64,000 nt of DNA from positions 6,464,239 through 6,528,238 of the forward strand of contig NW_004624805.1 in the NCBI RefSeq assembly GCF_000247695.1, given 5' to 3'. Under the pieces are notes generated by a model, which worked only from the letters and a program-made list of their open reading frames with translations, ran no database searches and had not been told where the DNA came from. Below are positions 49,480-61,012 of this stretch, piece by piece (the stretch's first letter is position 1; each line of letters begins with the position of its first letter). Source of the stretch: Heterocephalus glaber. Taxonomy: Eukaryota; Chordata; Mammalia; Rodentia; Bathyergidae. The position numbers were made by a program, and so were the translations under genes.

Positions 49480-50620
49480 GTACTCTCTAGTCCTAATAAA
49501 AACATAAATTACGAATAAAGTGAAGCACTAAGCCGGAAGCCACTTTCTGGCAGGTCTGAGACAGCCCCGCCAGGAGGGACGGAGACGGTGCCAGCACGCC
49601 TGGGTGTCGAGTCCGGAAAGGCCCTGCCCGGAGTACGCTCCTCCCAGGGCTCCTGACGCTCTTTCTCCCAACTGCTAACTTCCCCCCAAAGTCAAACTGC
49701 AAAGAAACAAAGGGATTTCTCATAACTACAGACAGTTCTCCCAACTATTTTTGCTTAAATAAAAGCTTATTTCACAGTGTCAAACAAGATACATTAATAA
49801 ATAAATAACAATTTTGTATTTCATTTTCCATTATGATCCAAGAAACACAAAGGCAAGAATCTAATTTAATGCAGTATGAGGCAAACTAAGTAACTTTAAA
49901 AATATCTCACAGTATGTTAAGAAGTGAAAGACACTGAGAAATGCATAACTGTCAGTACTTAAGTTTAATCCACTTCCCTCTTACGTAGGTGTCCTTAATA
50001 TCTTATACTTCAAAACTCAATTTAGCCTCTGCTTAAAGCTGAAGAAACCTGTCTTTCACTATATATGAAAAACAGTTGCACCTCACATTTCCTGTTTTTA
50101 ATAGGTATCCAATAATACATTCTTTAATTATACTCAAAGCTAACCAAACTTTCCTGTAAAAGTCTGGAAGACAGACTTTATTTTGATTAGCCAGATGCTA
50201 TTGCTAACAGAGGATTCTATTACTTTTTTGGCAACCGGGCACAAAATGTAAAGCAATGGGGAAAGGATCTGAACAGTTACACTATTACCAGGATGGTCAG
50301 GGCAACATTTTTACTTACTATCTTGGAATCTTTAAACATTTATCATATCGGTGTGATAAACAAAATTTAAAGAATACAAACCCTAAAAAGAGTAAGATTT
50401 GATCTAAGAAACTATTAAAGTATGACTTGAAATAAAACCCAGACATACTAAAAGCTAAATTAATTTTGTTTAAATTATCAGAAATTACATCACCTCAACA
50501 TATAAGCTCATAGAACACTGACCTCCTGTAATAAAACTCATCCAGCCTTATTGCAGTTACTTGTTTAAATGTATGCTTCCCTGCTATAACAGAGAGGCTT
50601 CTATTTATTTGGCACTGTGA
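49480..50620. other. Intronic; CpG-rich unassigned block at 49530-49700
   Basis: CpGs cluster at about 49530-49660 (for example GGGTGTCGAGTCCGG). It could be an LTR fragment in antisense. The rest is AT-rich without recognised features. Confidence 0.35.
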
Positions 50621-50830
50621 TACCTACGTAACATTTGCTACCAATACTAGCACTATAGTCTTTAATGCGCTTAGTATTTTCATTCCTTAGCCCACAAGAA
50701 GCCTACAAGCCCTGAAAGGGTAGGTAGTAAGATGGTCTCATTTTACAAATAAGCAGACATGCATGGGCAAAATAACTTGGTACACTCCCACGGTAGCAAG
50801 AGTCGGAACTGGGCTTCCGGGCCCGGCCAC
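50620..50830 (-). mobile_element. MIR SINE, antisense
   Basis: GGTCTCATTTTACAAATAAG, AGACATGCATGGGCAAAATA, AGCAAGAGTCGGAACTGGGC follow MIR in reverse. Confidence 0.55.
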
Positions 50831-51096
50831 GTGGGGTGGGTCAGCATCAGAGCCCTTAAGCAGCTCCCCTGCCTCTCTGAGGATCAACCTTCCTGAGCTC
50901 CTCACACACTTCCTTCCCTGCTGCATGAATGTGCCCTGCAAGCAGGGAACCGGAGAGTCTGAAGAGAGATGGAATGCAATGATCCCTCCCAACAGCTAGA
51001 GGAGTGCTGGGACTCCCTTCCATCCCTCCTCTTCATCTTTGCTTTCTGATGGCTTCAACTTGCTCTGGATCAACTTGTATTAATAATTAGAACCAG

Positions 51097-51165
51097 GGCC
51101 GGGGATTTAGCTCAGTGGTTCCGGCGCCTGCCTTGCAAGGGCAAGGTCCTGAGTTCGATTCTGCA
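51097..51165 (+). mobile_element. ID-like SINE, 3' truncated
   Basis: GGCCGGGGATTTAGCTCAGT, GGTTCCGGCGCCTGCCTTGC, AAGGTCCTGAGTTCGATTC. The usual GGTACC plus A-tail is missing. Confidence 0.85.
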
Positions 51166-51419
51166 AATAGTTTCACCTTCACCATCTTGTCTAGGTCCCT
51201 ACCAAGAAAGAGAATGGCCCACCCTCTCCTTGCCCAACCCTGCACTTTGTACCATCTCAAGAATTCACGTGTTTTCCTAGAATTTCAAAACGCGGGCAAT
51301 CTCACATTGATATGTGTGTTACTTTACTACATAATCTTAGAAATTAAGTTGGTAGAAAAGTGTAAAGACTTATTCTAAATAATTCTGAGCTGCTCTCTGT
51401 TTCTAAAAATACTGACAGA

Positions 51420-51517
51420 GGGCTGGGGATTTAGCTTAGTGGCACCGCACCAGCCTTGCAAGTGCAAAGTCCTGAGTTTGATCCCTGGTACCACAAAAAA
51501 ACAAAACAAAACAAAAC
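51420..51517 (+). mobile_element. ID-like SINE with 14-nt TSD
   Basis: GGCTGGGGATTTAGCTTAGT, GTCCTGAGTTTGATCCCTGG, then (ACAAA)n. AAAATACTGACAGA is duplicated at 51406-51419 and 51518-51531. Confidence 0.9.
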
Positions 51518-51654
51518 AAAATACTGACAGAAATTCTAGTCTTCATTAGTATTCATAATACCAAAGGGAAAAAATGATTTTAAAACAAAGAGGTGACACT
51601 CACAGACATCACCGAAGGCCATCTAGTGAAACTTTCTAAAATGTCCCACACCTA

Positions 51655-51810
51655 CCTGTCCAGGTGTGCAGCCACTGCCACATGTGGCTCCTGCCCACTT
51701 GCAGTATGGTTGGTGCACTTGGGGAGCTGACTCTTTAATTTCATGTAATTTTCATTAACTGAAATTGAAATACTCACATATGGCTAGTAGCTTTCCTGTT
51801 GGAGAACAGG
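51655..51810. mobile_element. hAT-like non-autonomous DNA element remnant
   Basis: GCCACTGCCACATGTGGCTC and ACTCACATATGGCTAGTAGC show the CCACATGTGGC palindromic motif of common mammalian MER-type elements. Confidence 0.4.
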
Positions 51811-53130
51811 ACTTAGTTTCACATTACACACTCTATAATTTATTGTTATATCCCAGGAAAATTCACTGATAGAGTTAGGCAAATTTTCCTGAGTGGCAAC
51901 ATTTTAGAATCCAGTGGACAGATGTACAATCAAAAGGTGGCTTAATCATCAGTAAGCAAACTAGCATCCATCATTAAATAGAAGATAGAGCCAAACCTGC
52001 AAAATCTCATTTAAGTATTTTCTACTGTAGCTTCAACCACATAATAACAGTGTACTTCCTTTTTCTCCCCTGAGCAACAGCAAGACAACGAGTTGTGAGG
52101 ATATAGATGTCTGGTGAGATGAGGATACTCTGGTTAAATTAATTTCATCTGATGAAAAGACACACTCATTCAAAAGTAAAATCATAAAATAAGGCCATGC
52201 AGAAGAATTTTAGATACACTATATAGAAAGAAGGACATTTCAAGATCTTTACACATTAGGCTCTATTAAACAGTACAGATGTATCGGTCCATAAGGGTTT
52301 GTTTGCTATATTAACATTGTAATCAGAAAAGGTCAGCTAAATTAAAAACAATTTCTGTATGCAATGAGTTCTTATAAGAAAGCTACAATTACCTTCATTG
52401 ACATACCTCCTGCAAATATTTAATTTTAGCAAGGGAACTGGATGTCAATAATTTTAGTTGCATATTGTAGGGCTTTTAAAGAGAAGCTTCAATAATCAAA
52501 GCATGAATCCAGCTTAGGAGGTAGTCCAAAGTGGTCATCTGTGTACACCTCTCAGTGATGTGCAGAAGTGTTACATTAGAAAACCGCCATAGTCTTCTGA
52601 ATTGTATCAAATAAGTGAAAGCTGTAATCCTTTTCCTGGTTTCTGAGTATAAAACAAGTACTGAAAATAACTTCTCAGCAGTCTGAATCCCTACTATATT
52701 AATAGTACCCAGTCTGGAATTAGCACTTACCTGCACCCCCAACCTACTTTCCTCATTTAAAACATGGACGTAGAGGTGAGGGAACTCTGATTCCTAAACA
52801 AGAAAATCAGTAAGAGACAGTGGCAATCAAGAAGAGCTGGAAACTTCAAAGTATGTTGTACAGAAATAGTAAAAGAACAGTAAAGGAATGGTTGGGCTCT
52901 CTTTTTAAAAATTAAGTTAAAATTGGCTGTCAAGAGAAATAACTGATCCCAAAACAAAGCAACAAACAGGGCAGAGGCAACAGTGCCAATTGCACACCCT
53001 CCTTTCCAACTTGATACTACTAATCTCTCTCTCTCTCTTTTAGCTGATTTTCTTAGTCAATACGGGCAGGAAAAAAAAGTAATAAAACTCATGAGATCAC
53101 AACCTTTTTTGCTCCTGTCCTTAATATGAT
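51810..53130. other. Intronic, no recognised element
   Basis: AT-rich. Small splice-like motifs occur without a supported exon. Confidence 0.4.
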
Positions 53131-54010
53131 GAATTTTGACTTCACATTGCTGTAGATACATTCTAAATTTATTAAGAATTTTTTAAAAGAATGAATATTC
53201 AATTTCATTGTCCTTTCAGTATATACTGTTGTGTTAGTCTTGTAATGTCCACTGGAATTTACAGAATTTAGAATTTATATGTTTACTTAGAATTTATTTA
53301 GGATTAATATGTTTATATATTTATTTGGAATTTATATATCAATTTTCACAACTGAGACTGACATTTACTTTTGAGTTCTGCCTTCATTGGGTTTACCACT
53401 GTTATAGTTCTTTCATTATTTTTAAAACCATGAAAGCTTTCTATCTTTTAATGTGCTCTGAAAACATCCTCACAGCCCTGCAATGTTCTCTTCCCTGAAA
53501 TACTTGGTGGCATTTCCCTGCAAAAATAACTGGCTCGGATACATTTTACAGAGGTGCTTTATCACCCAATTTTACTTCTGGCTTGTGAATAGTAATTTCT
53601 CCATCTAGATTTTTCTGTCTCCTCTATCCTCTGCAGAAAGTAGTATTTCTTAGAAAACCATTTAATTTTTTAGTCTGGATTTTAAAATATTTATCTGAAT
53701 CTTCTTAAGCAAAAGAATCTCTTAAAACTTACTGATTTTCCTGATACCTACTTTTTTCTCCCTTACTATTTCTTCTTTGGTATATCTGTTCTTTCTCTAT
53801 TTCTCCTTTCATCTCTTCATTAGACTAATATTATTTACTATTATCTTCAAAGAATCATCCTTTAGATTATTTTATCACCTTTGTTCATTTTTCTATTTTT
53901 ATCTTACTTCATTCCTTCTTTTTTTATGCAACTCAACTCCCCTATCTAAAACTTAAATCATGATATTCAAATTATGGGGAAACAAAAGAGAGGGCCTACT
54001 ATTCTGAGTC
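53130..54010 (-). mobile_element. Old L1 ORF2 fragment, antisense
   Basis: Reversed L1 features such as TCTTGTAATGTCCACTGG, AGTATTTCTTAGAAAACCAT and CTATTTCTCCTTTCATCTCT. Broken in all frames. Confidence 0.45.
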
Positions 54011-54959
54011 TTGCTCATTTATAAAATAATGACTAAAATATTTCCCATTTTAGAGAAAAGATTTCCAGTTTCAATTTGAAAATAAAATATGATGAGTGGA
54101 AGTGACTCTAATCTTTCTATTTAGAAAAGTAAGCTAGGGAAGGGATAATAATACATATATGTAGATAGATCTCATTTTATTTGGGTATTGTTTTATTGCA
54201 CTTTACAGAAAACTGCATTTTTTCAAACATAAGGTTTAGACAATATTGTGCAACCTAAGTTTTTGTCAATTTAATTTCTGCTGTTACTTTAGTACTACAT
54301 AAGAATAATTAGGGCATGAACATTCAGATCATTTGTACTACTAGCAATGATAAGGCAACACAGGAAAATAAAATCACAAATTAAATATGTTTCATATTCA
54401 ATATGAAATTTTCATTCATGTGACACCTCTAAATTAACTTTTTCCCCCACGGTAGTCACAGTATATAGTGCATCATTTTAAAACTTTAAGCATTCTTAAA
54501 ATAGTCTATTAATCTCCCATTTTTGAAATATTAAAGATTTTTTTAAAAAACAAAAGAAAATATGATAAACACCTGGATGATCAGCATCAAAAATCAACAG
54601 AAATTAATCTGATGTATTTGGTTTGGCTAACTTAGGAAATAAATTATAAAACATGCAGCCAAAGACCCATTCTTCCATCCTTTTCCTCTGCTTCTCTTCC
54701 AAGCAAACAAAACAAAAAAGCTTATGCTGAAATTGCTGGATATATTCACATTTTAGGCCATAAATACATCTGTATACAATATATGGCTATTATTTATCTC
54801 TTTAATTACATAAATAGTTCCGTTTTCACTGGCAACTATATTTTTCACTCGATTTTATATTGACTGTAACTAGGTAGGTACATATAGTTCTAGTTGATTC
54901 ATTTTAAGCTGAAAGACATTCTATCATATTAGTTAACAGTGCTTATATATCCACTCTGG

Positions 54960-55640
54960 GACCAAAGGACACTGCAGCAGTCTGTACTCTTCTGCCATCG
55001 CACCCCACACTACTAGAGTCCTCCTGCCTTGGGACAGATGGCCAAAGGCAGGCAGACCATTTTCTCTTCTCCACACTTTTGACAGATAACACTTGGTGCT
55101 GTCAGACTATCTGCCCATCAGATGCCTATGAGATGCAGCCAGGATGGTTTTAATTTAGATCTTCTCCAATCTAGGCCTCATCTCCTAATAGTTTATGAGG
55201 CAGGGGCAGTTAGCTGTTCCCAATATGAATCCCCTGCTTCCACAGTAACTGAACCTCAACTGAGGTAAGCAGCTGCCCAGTTACGGGCTGCACTTCCAGT
55301 ACCACTCAACCTCTCTGCTTCCTGCCTCTGGGATTAGTTTTCTAGCATGAAAGTGAGCATAAGTTCCAATGCCACATCGAGGCTGAGACCTTTAAAACAT
55401 GGCGTATTTCCTCCAAACCCTATCCTTCCCTCCACCCAGATGCAGATTATTACTAGACTAGAGGAGACTGTAAAGCCAACACACAGAAAGAACTGGGGTC
55501 TCAAAAACACCTTCTGGAGGAGAAGTATGCATCTATCTAGCACATCCCCAAGGATTACTGAGTAGGTACATATTGTACACCGTACTGAAATATCACACTG
55601 TGCCACATAAATACATACCATTATTACACGTTAATAAAAA
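54960..55640 (+). mobile_element. Possible MLT1-like LTR fragments
   Basis: CTCTGCTTCCTGCCTCTGGG, CCACCCAGATGCAGATTATT, ATGTACACCG-type sequence near the 3' end. Weak; it could be other unique sequence. Confidence 0.3.
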
Positions 55641-55648
55641 GATGTTTA

Positions 55649-55755
55649 GGGCCGGGGATTTAGCTCAGTGGTTCCGCCGCCTGCCTCACAAGTGCAAGGT
55701 CCTGAGTTCGATCCCCGGTACCCAAAACAAACAAACAAACAAACAAACAAAAATA
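55649..55755 (+). mobile_element. ID-like SINE with 16-nt perfect TSD
   Basis: GGCCGGGGATTTAGCTCAGT, GGTTCCGCCGCCTGCCTCAC, AAGGTCCTGAGTTCGATCCC, GGTACC and an (ACAA)n tail. AATAAAAAGATGTTTA repeats at 55633-55648 and 55756-55771. Pol III A and B boxes are intact. Confidence 0.93.
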
Positions 55756-55888
55756 AATAAAAAGATGTTTACAGACGCGGAAATCTTAAATACACTGGTT
55801 TGAATATATTTGCATATACTTACATAAATAATTATGACACTGTAACCCATAGATATATGCGATTAAAATTTTAAAACATTTTTCTTTG

Positions 55889-55980
55889 GGCCGGGGATTT
55901 AGCTCAATGGTTCCGCCGCCTGCCTCGCAAGTGCAAGGTCCTGAGTTCGATCCCCGGTACCAAAAAACAAAAAAAAACCA
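55889..55980 (+). mobile_element. ID-like SINE
   Basis: Nearly identical to 55649-55755 (GGCCGGGGATTTAGCTCAAT, CAAGGTCCTGAGTTCGATCC, CCGGTACC, A-rich tail), only 130 nt downstream in the same orientation. Confidence 0.92.
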
Positions 55981-56297
55981 TTTTTCCTTTACTTTAGTTG
56001 TGCCTAAACCACTATATTTTTTGGACTATCTGTCAACTGTTTATCCTATCTTAAATAATTCTGTGGCCCTGGGAAACAGAGGTGTTATCTTAATGCAGCC
56101 AAAGATACTCAGTTTTTCTCTATGGTTGTACATTTTGTTTCTTAAGAAAACAGTCCGTATCCTAATGTCAGGAGTGCTACTATGATTTCTTCAAAGTATT
56201 ACAGTCTAATTGTGCAGACCAGTCTTACCTCACAGCCACAAGAGCCTCTAACTATCTTTTCCAAAAGGATAGCACCTCTTAAACATTTATTTTCTGG

Positions 56298-56385
56298 GGT
56301 GGGGGGTTCACTCTGGGAATTGAAGCTGGAGCCTTGTACATACCAAGCAAGCACTTTACTAGGCAGCTACATCCCCAGCCCTTTT
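56298..56385 (-). mobile_element. ID-like SINE, antisense
   Basis: CTGGGAATTGAAGCTGGAGC, CAAGCAAGCACTTTACTAGG, CTACATCCCCAGCCC. Confidence 0.7.
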
Positions 56386-56422
56386 CCCGCTGATTCTAAT
56401 ACTATTTAAAACTCCCACACAG

Positions 56423-56560
56423 CTGGGTGCAGTGGTGAGCACCTGCAGTCCCAGCTCTATGGAAGGCTGAGGCAGCAGAATCACCCGAGTCCAGGAGTTC
56501 AAGGCCAGTCTGGGCAACAAACCAAGACTCTGCTTCAAAAAATAAAATAAAAATAAGTAC
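56423..56560 (+). mobile_element. B1-like SINE
   Basis: GCTGGGTGCAGTGGTGAGCA, AGGCTGAGGCAGCAGAATCA, AGTTCAAGGCCAGTCTGGGC, A-rich tail. Confidence 0.8.
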
Positions 56561-57003
56561 TAACAGATTTTTTAAAATAAAAATATATAAAACTCTCACA
56601 CAAGTGTTAATACCTGGGCTCTCTGTTCTGTTCACTTGTGTGTCTCTTTCAGCCAACACTTTTCTGTACACGCTTGATATCCAGTCAGGCAAAGCTTGCT
56701 CGGCCTTTGCCCTCCCTCATGGCCTCTAGGATCAGTCTGCCACCTGCCAGGATTTCACGGAAAACCAAATTGGTATGCGCTGCTCTCACTGTCTATATTC
56801 TGGGAATTTTCTTCAAATCTATCTTCTGATTCACTTTTTTCTCTTAAGCTGTGTTTAATCTGTGGGTTGTTTTTTTCTTTTTAATGAGTATAGTTTTTAT
56901 TCCTGTGGCTCAAATATGGCCTATTTTCAAATACTTTTGTCTTCTTCTTCTTCTAATGATTGAAACCTTTTATTTCATATCATTTTAAAGATACTTCTAT
57001 TTA

Positions 57004-57600
57004 AATATACTTACAGGCAAGAAGACTATAATACAAGGGCTTAGGTGTTAACCTTGCTGCTTGGTATGCCTGTTGGTTGTGGTTCAGATGTTTTGTAAAT
57101 CGTGTTGTCAGGACATCCTCCGTGTGGCTTTCCAAAAAGGAGTCCTGGGTCGATGGTATAACTTTTCAGGAAAATTTTTGTACCTCATGAGCGTACTTGC
57201 AACGTCCCAAGTCACTCTAACTTCACAGTGAAGAACTCCTGTACTTGGCAGATAGGAGCCGCAAGTCCCACACCATGGACTAGCCACTCTATGGTCACAA
57301 ATTCTTAAAGTAGATTTTTTTGTTGTTTCTACCTTGTCCCAGGAAGAGACCGACATCTTCTTTGTCATTTCCCTGAGAAAGTAGCCATAGAAAAGTACCC
57401 CTGTTACGTGTGTGCCTGGGTACTGATTTTGCTTATATTTTGGGAGCGGGACACCCAACCCTAGCACAGTCCTTACAACATGGGGTTCAGTAGCCACCAG
57501 AACAGAATACAGTTTACCTTTGATTTCTGAAACACGGAGATTTCCCTTACTTTCTTTCAAGCTTATCAAAGCATTTAAAAGAAACTTTGCCAGTTCGAAG
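57004..57600 (-). other. Unassigned 153-codon open frame
   Basis: The minus strand is open from 57569 to 57108. Segments include KLYSVLVATEPHVVRTVLGL, GVLFYGYFLREMTKKMSVSS and CGTCGSYLPSTGVLHCEVRV. I recognise no family. Composition is CpG-containing and lies just before an LTR-like element, so it may be internal or LTR sequence of an endogenous element, or chance. Confidence 0.25.
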
Positions 57601-57684
57601 AAATCGCATATATGAGTATTGGTTTTGCTAATAGCTATGGAAGAACTTTGCTGTAGAATGATGAATCCATTTTCTTTTAAAATA

Positions 57685-57750
57685 ATTTTAATAGTACTAG
57701 GGGTTGACCCAGGAGGTGCTCTACCACTGAGCTACAGCCCTGGGCTTTAC
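57685..57750 (-). mobile_element. ID-like SINE fragment, antisense
   Basis: GGGGTTGACCCAGGAGG, GCTCTACCACTGAGCTACAG, CCCTGGG. Confidence 0.7.
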
Positions 57751-57839
57751 AGAAATATTTTGTTGCAGGGCCAGTACCTAAGTTGCCCAGGCTAAACACA
57801 GCAAGGAATAAACATGGAGAACAATTGAGGCACATTCAC

Positions 57840-58212
57840 TGGTTAGCATTATAAAAAGGAAAAGAAGTACTACCTCCCCTAGAGATAGATAACAGTGATT
57901 GATATTCTAAATGGGAAATTCCTTGTATGCGACTTGTCTTCCCATTTGATCCCCATTTAATCAATATTACCTGGGTGACTGTACTTGTAATTTTATTGGT
58001 TGGTTATGGTTTTGTCCCACCTTATGCCCACCTTGTAAATTTCCATTGGGTCTTATAGTTTTATCCCACTTTGTACCCGCCTCACCACATGGCTTTGCTG
58101 TATAAAACATCTCTGAAAAGTGGGGTGGGTGGGCAGCCCACTTTCCAGACCCCCTTCTGTCTCTCTTAGGCAGAAGGTTTCTTTCTCCCAATAAATTTTT
58201 CCTACTCTTTAA
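57840..58212 (+). mobile_element. Solo-LTR-like element with TATA and AATAAA
   Basis: CTTTGCTGTATAAAACATCT supplies a TATA box. About 80 nt on comes CTTTCTCCCAATAAATTTTT, a polyadenylation signal, in the order U3-R expected of an endogenous-retrovirus LTR. TTTTGTCCCACCTTATGCCC and TTTTATCCCACTTTGTACCC are imperfect internal duplicates. No adjoining coding region was found. Left boundary uncertain. Confidence 0.5.
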
Positions 58213-58214
58213 AA

Positions 58215-58315
58215 AAAAAAGCTGCCCAGGCTGGTCTCGATCTTGCAATCCCCTTGTGTCAACTTCCTGGCTATTCTGAGACGACAGGAATGCACCATCA
58301 CACCTGCCTTCAAAC
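58215..58315 (-). mobile_element. B1-like SINE fragment, antisense
   Basis: GCTGCCCAGGCTGGTCTCGA, GACGACAGGAATGCACCATC, ACACCTGCC. Confidence 0.7.
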
Positions 58316-58667
58316 AACTTAGACATGGCTAAAATCGGTACTTTCTCTAATATTGGTAACAATGAAAGTCAAAGATGTATTAATGAATAGAAAATAGTAA
58401 TCAACTAAAAAATAAAAGAATGTTTGCAATTACTCAAAATTTCTAGGTACATGTAGGGGAAGGGGTTGGGTTAAATATTTAATGTAAATTAACTCTCCCT
58501 TCTAACAAGGCGGCTGTTAGTTCATTTATGCAGCATTATTGTGAAATGGAATGAGATCACTTCTATTTCCAGGAGAAGAATTTAGGTAAATCTTTTCTGA
58601 GCTTTCAATTTATGCTCATTTGGCTTATGAGATTCATTTTGGTGGATATTTCTACCTGATCTTTGTG

Positions 58668-58785
58668 CTCTGTGTGTGTGTGCGCACGCACGCACGCACG
58701 TGTGTGCGTGGGAGAGGACCCCGGGGCCTTGTGTATGCTAGGCAAGCACTCACCACTGTGACACATCTCCACTAGCCCAATGCAT
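58668..58785 (-). repeat. TG/CG-alternating tract plus antisense ID-like SINE
   Basis: TGTGTGTGTGCGCACGCACG then CACGTGTGTGCGTG (58671-58710), followed by CCCCGGGGCCTTGTGTATGC, AGGCAAGCACTCACCACTGT (reversed ID-like). Confidence 0.75.
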
Positions 58786-58799
58786 TTTTTAGTTGAAAA

Positions 58800-60050
58800 C
58801 AATAGTTCATTTAACTTGAATTACTCTTTCAAGTTACAACACAGATCTTTTATCATGCTTTTGTCCTTTAGCCTTCTGTATTACACAGAATTTGTAAGTA
58901 CATTTGTGTTCATAAGCACAGTTAAAAGCAAAGCTGTGAGGGGGTACTGTCTCAATCACACGGCCAGAGGTAAATAACAACAACAGCAGTGAAGCCCTTC
59001 TATAGGAGCCCATGGGGAGCAACTGGTACTCTGCCTTCAATTCAAGCCAGGGTATTGGCAACATCTGTATTATTCAAACAGATGAGTAATTATTACAAGG
59101 GACATGCCTATAAAGTCTTGCAAAATATACACAACAAAAAACAGTTTTTAGGTTTAAGTTAAATTATTAAAAGACATTAAGTCACCAACATTTCCATGAT
59201 GATTGAACATGTAGTATTTGTACTGAAATCACTTCTCAGAACATTCTCTGCAGATCAGATTCCCAGAACAATATTCTAGAGAAAGAAAGTTGCCATGGCC
59301 TATTTTGGAATATTTTTAGCATCTCAACAACAATAATAAAACTGAAATTAAAATATTCATCTAGAAGTTGATAGCCTGTTTCATTTTGAAACAACCCATT
59401 ATTTGTACATATATCTTTTACTCCATTCATATTGTAATGATCAGATTTGCCATTTTTTAAAAACCTGTATTTCAGTCTTCATGGAAGAACTGGAAACTGT
59501 TAAATTTTGCATTAAGGTGGCAATGGATGATATTGCAAATGATGCCATGGAACCTGGAACCTGAACAGGCTTCGACACACTACAAGCAGTGATTATGCTG
59601 TACATCTATTTGTAGTTTATGTTCTAACAAACATGCACCATAATTACAGCTGAAAAATATACATATTTTAGTAATGAAAGATGGAAATGAGCTGTCTTAA
59701 CTGGTTGCAGGGCATATACCGAGGGCCTGTGGGCCAGGAGAGTTTGTGGGTGGGTGGCTTTCGGCGGGTTCCAAGATCTCCTGGAAACTGTGCACATTGT
59801 TTACACGTATTTTTTAGGAAAATAATCCAGCGTGCAGACAGATGCTCCACCTAAAAGGCTTGGACTGTAGCCAACAGAAAGTATAATGAGCTGCTGGAGA
59901 AGAGGAGACACAAAACTCGATTTGAGCCTGGTTCCGTTTTCCCTGAACGGGTCGGAATGGGTTGGGTGGGGTAAGGCCAGAAACCGAAACGCAGGGAAGA
60001 GGTCAGTGCCATGCTGGTTCCTTCTGAGGGCTCCTCTGGCCTTCCGTTCC
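58800..60050. other. Intronic, no recognised element
   Basis: No gene or repeat supported. A short open run, MEELETVKFCIKVAMDDIAN then DAMEPGT, follows a splice-acceptor-like tgtatttcag near 59475 on the plus strand and ends at a stop. It is too short to call. Confidence 0.35.
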
Positions 60051-60054
60051 TTTT

Positions 60055-60302
60055 TTATTCTCTTTCTTTTCTTCCCTTCCCTTCCCTTCTCTTTCCTTTC
60101 TTTTCTCAGTAAGGGAGATTTTGAATGCAGGGCCTTTGCACTAAGTTATATCCCCAGCCATTTCTTATCTTTTATTGGGAGACAGGATTTCTCTGAGTGA
60201 CCTAACTGCCCAGACTGGACTCAGACTTGCAATCCTCCCCACCTCAGCCTCGTGCAGTGCTGGGAATCCAGGCCTGTGCCGCCACACCTCTCCCTTCTTT
60301 TT
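60055..60302 (-). mobile_element. CT-rich tract, ID-like and B1 SINE fragments, antisense
   Basis: TTCCCTTCCCTTCCC tract at about 60060-60112, then reversed ID-like (GATTTTGAATGCAGGGCC, ATATCCCCAGCCA), then reversed B1 (GAGACAGGATTTCTCTGAGT, CCTCAGCCTCGTGCAGTGCT, GCCGCCACACCTCTCCC). It looks like an antisense B1/ID composite. Confidence 0.65.
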
Positions 60303-60574
60303 CTCAGAGGTCGGATGGACTCAGGCAGCCTCCGCGTCCTTAGGTTCCTCCAGTGCTATCCGTCAGCTGCTGTGAAGTAAAATATGCTCATCCCAACTGC
60401 CTCTCCTCACTGCCCCCAAGACATGCAGATGGGCCCATTCTGTTTCAGGGATTTCTCTGCCGTCCACACGGGGAAGGGACAAGGAGGACGTAACAGAAGA
60501 GTTCATAACATTTTCAGTTTTAGAAAAGGATCAATATAACTTACTGAGGGCCCGGAAGTCATTTATATCTGAGT

Positions 60575-60780
60575 TTAAATGCCAATTCTGCCCCTTCCTC
60601 GCCATTATGCAACTTCCTTAACTTTCTAAACCTTAGTTTCCTCTTATTTAGAATAGGATGACAATACTACCTACTATGTGAGGGTTATTATGAAAATTAA
60701 ATAATGTAACCATTTAAAGAGAGCTTTGTGATACCCCTGGAAAATAGAAAACAGGCAATAAATGGTAATTTACTGTAGTC
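60575..60780 (+). mobile_element. MIR SINE
   Basis: GAGTTTAAATGCCAATTCTG, TATGCAACTTCCTTAACTTT, GTTTCCTCTTATTTAGAATA, TGTGAGGGTTATTATGAAAA, CAATAAATGG in MIR order. Confidence 0.7.
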
Positions 60781-60857
60781 TCAATTACCCTACCACCTTC
60801 CACTCGTACTTCACATATGCAAGATGCAAGCAAGATCTAAAGATAAAAATCAAAGCA

Positions 60858-61012
60858 CAGCCCGGTGTGGTGGTGCACACGTGTAATCCCAGCACTTGGG
60901 AGGCTGAGGCAAGAGGACCACTGCAAGTCTGAGGCCAGCCAGGGCTACACAGTGAGATCCTGGCTGAAAACACAATACAACACAACAAAACAAAACAAAA
61001 CAAAAAACACAG
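60858..61012 (+). mobile_element. B1 SINE with A-rich tail
   Basis: GCCCGGTGTGGTGGTGCACA, GTAATCCCAGCACTTGGGAG, GCCAGCCAGGGCTACACAGT and an (ACAAA)n tail. The best B1 match in the window. Confidence 0.93.

Noticed and set aside
55649..55980. tRNA genes
   Set aside because: A and B boxes resemble tRNA promoters, but the cloverleaf is not maintained and the A-rich tails with target duplications show these are tRNA-derived SINEs.
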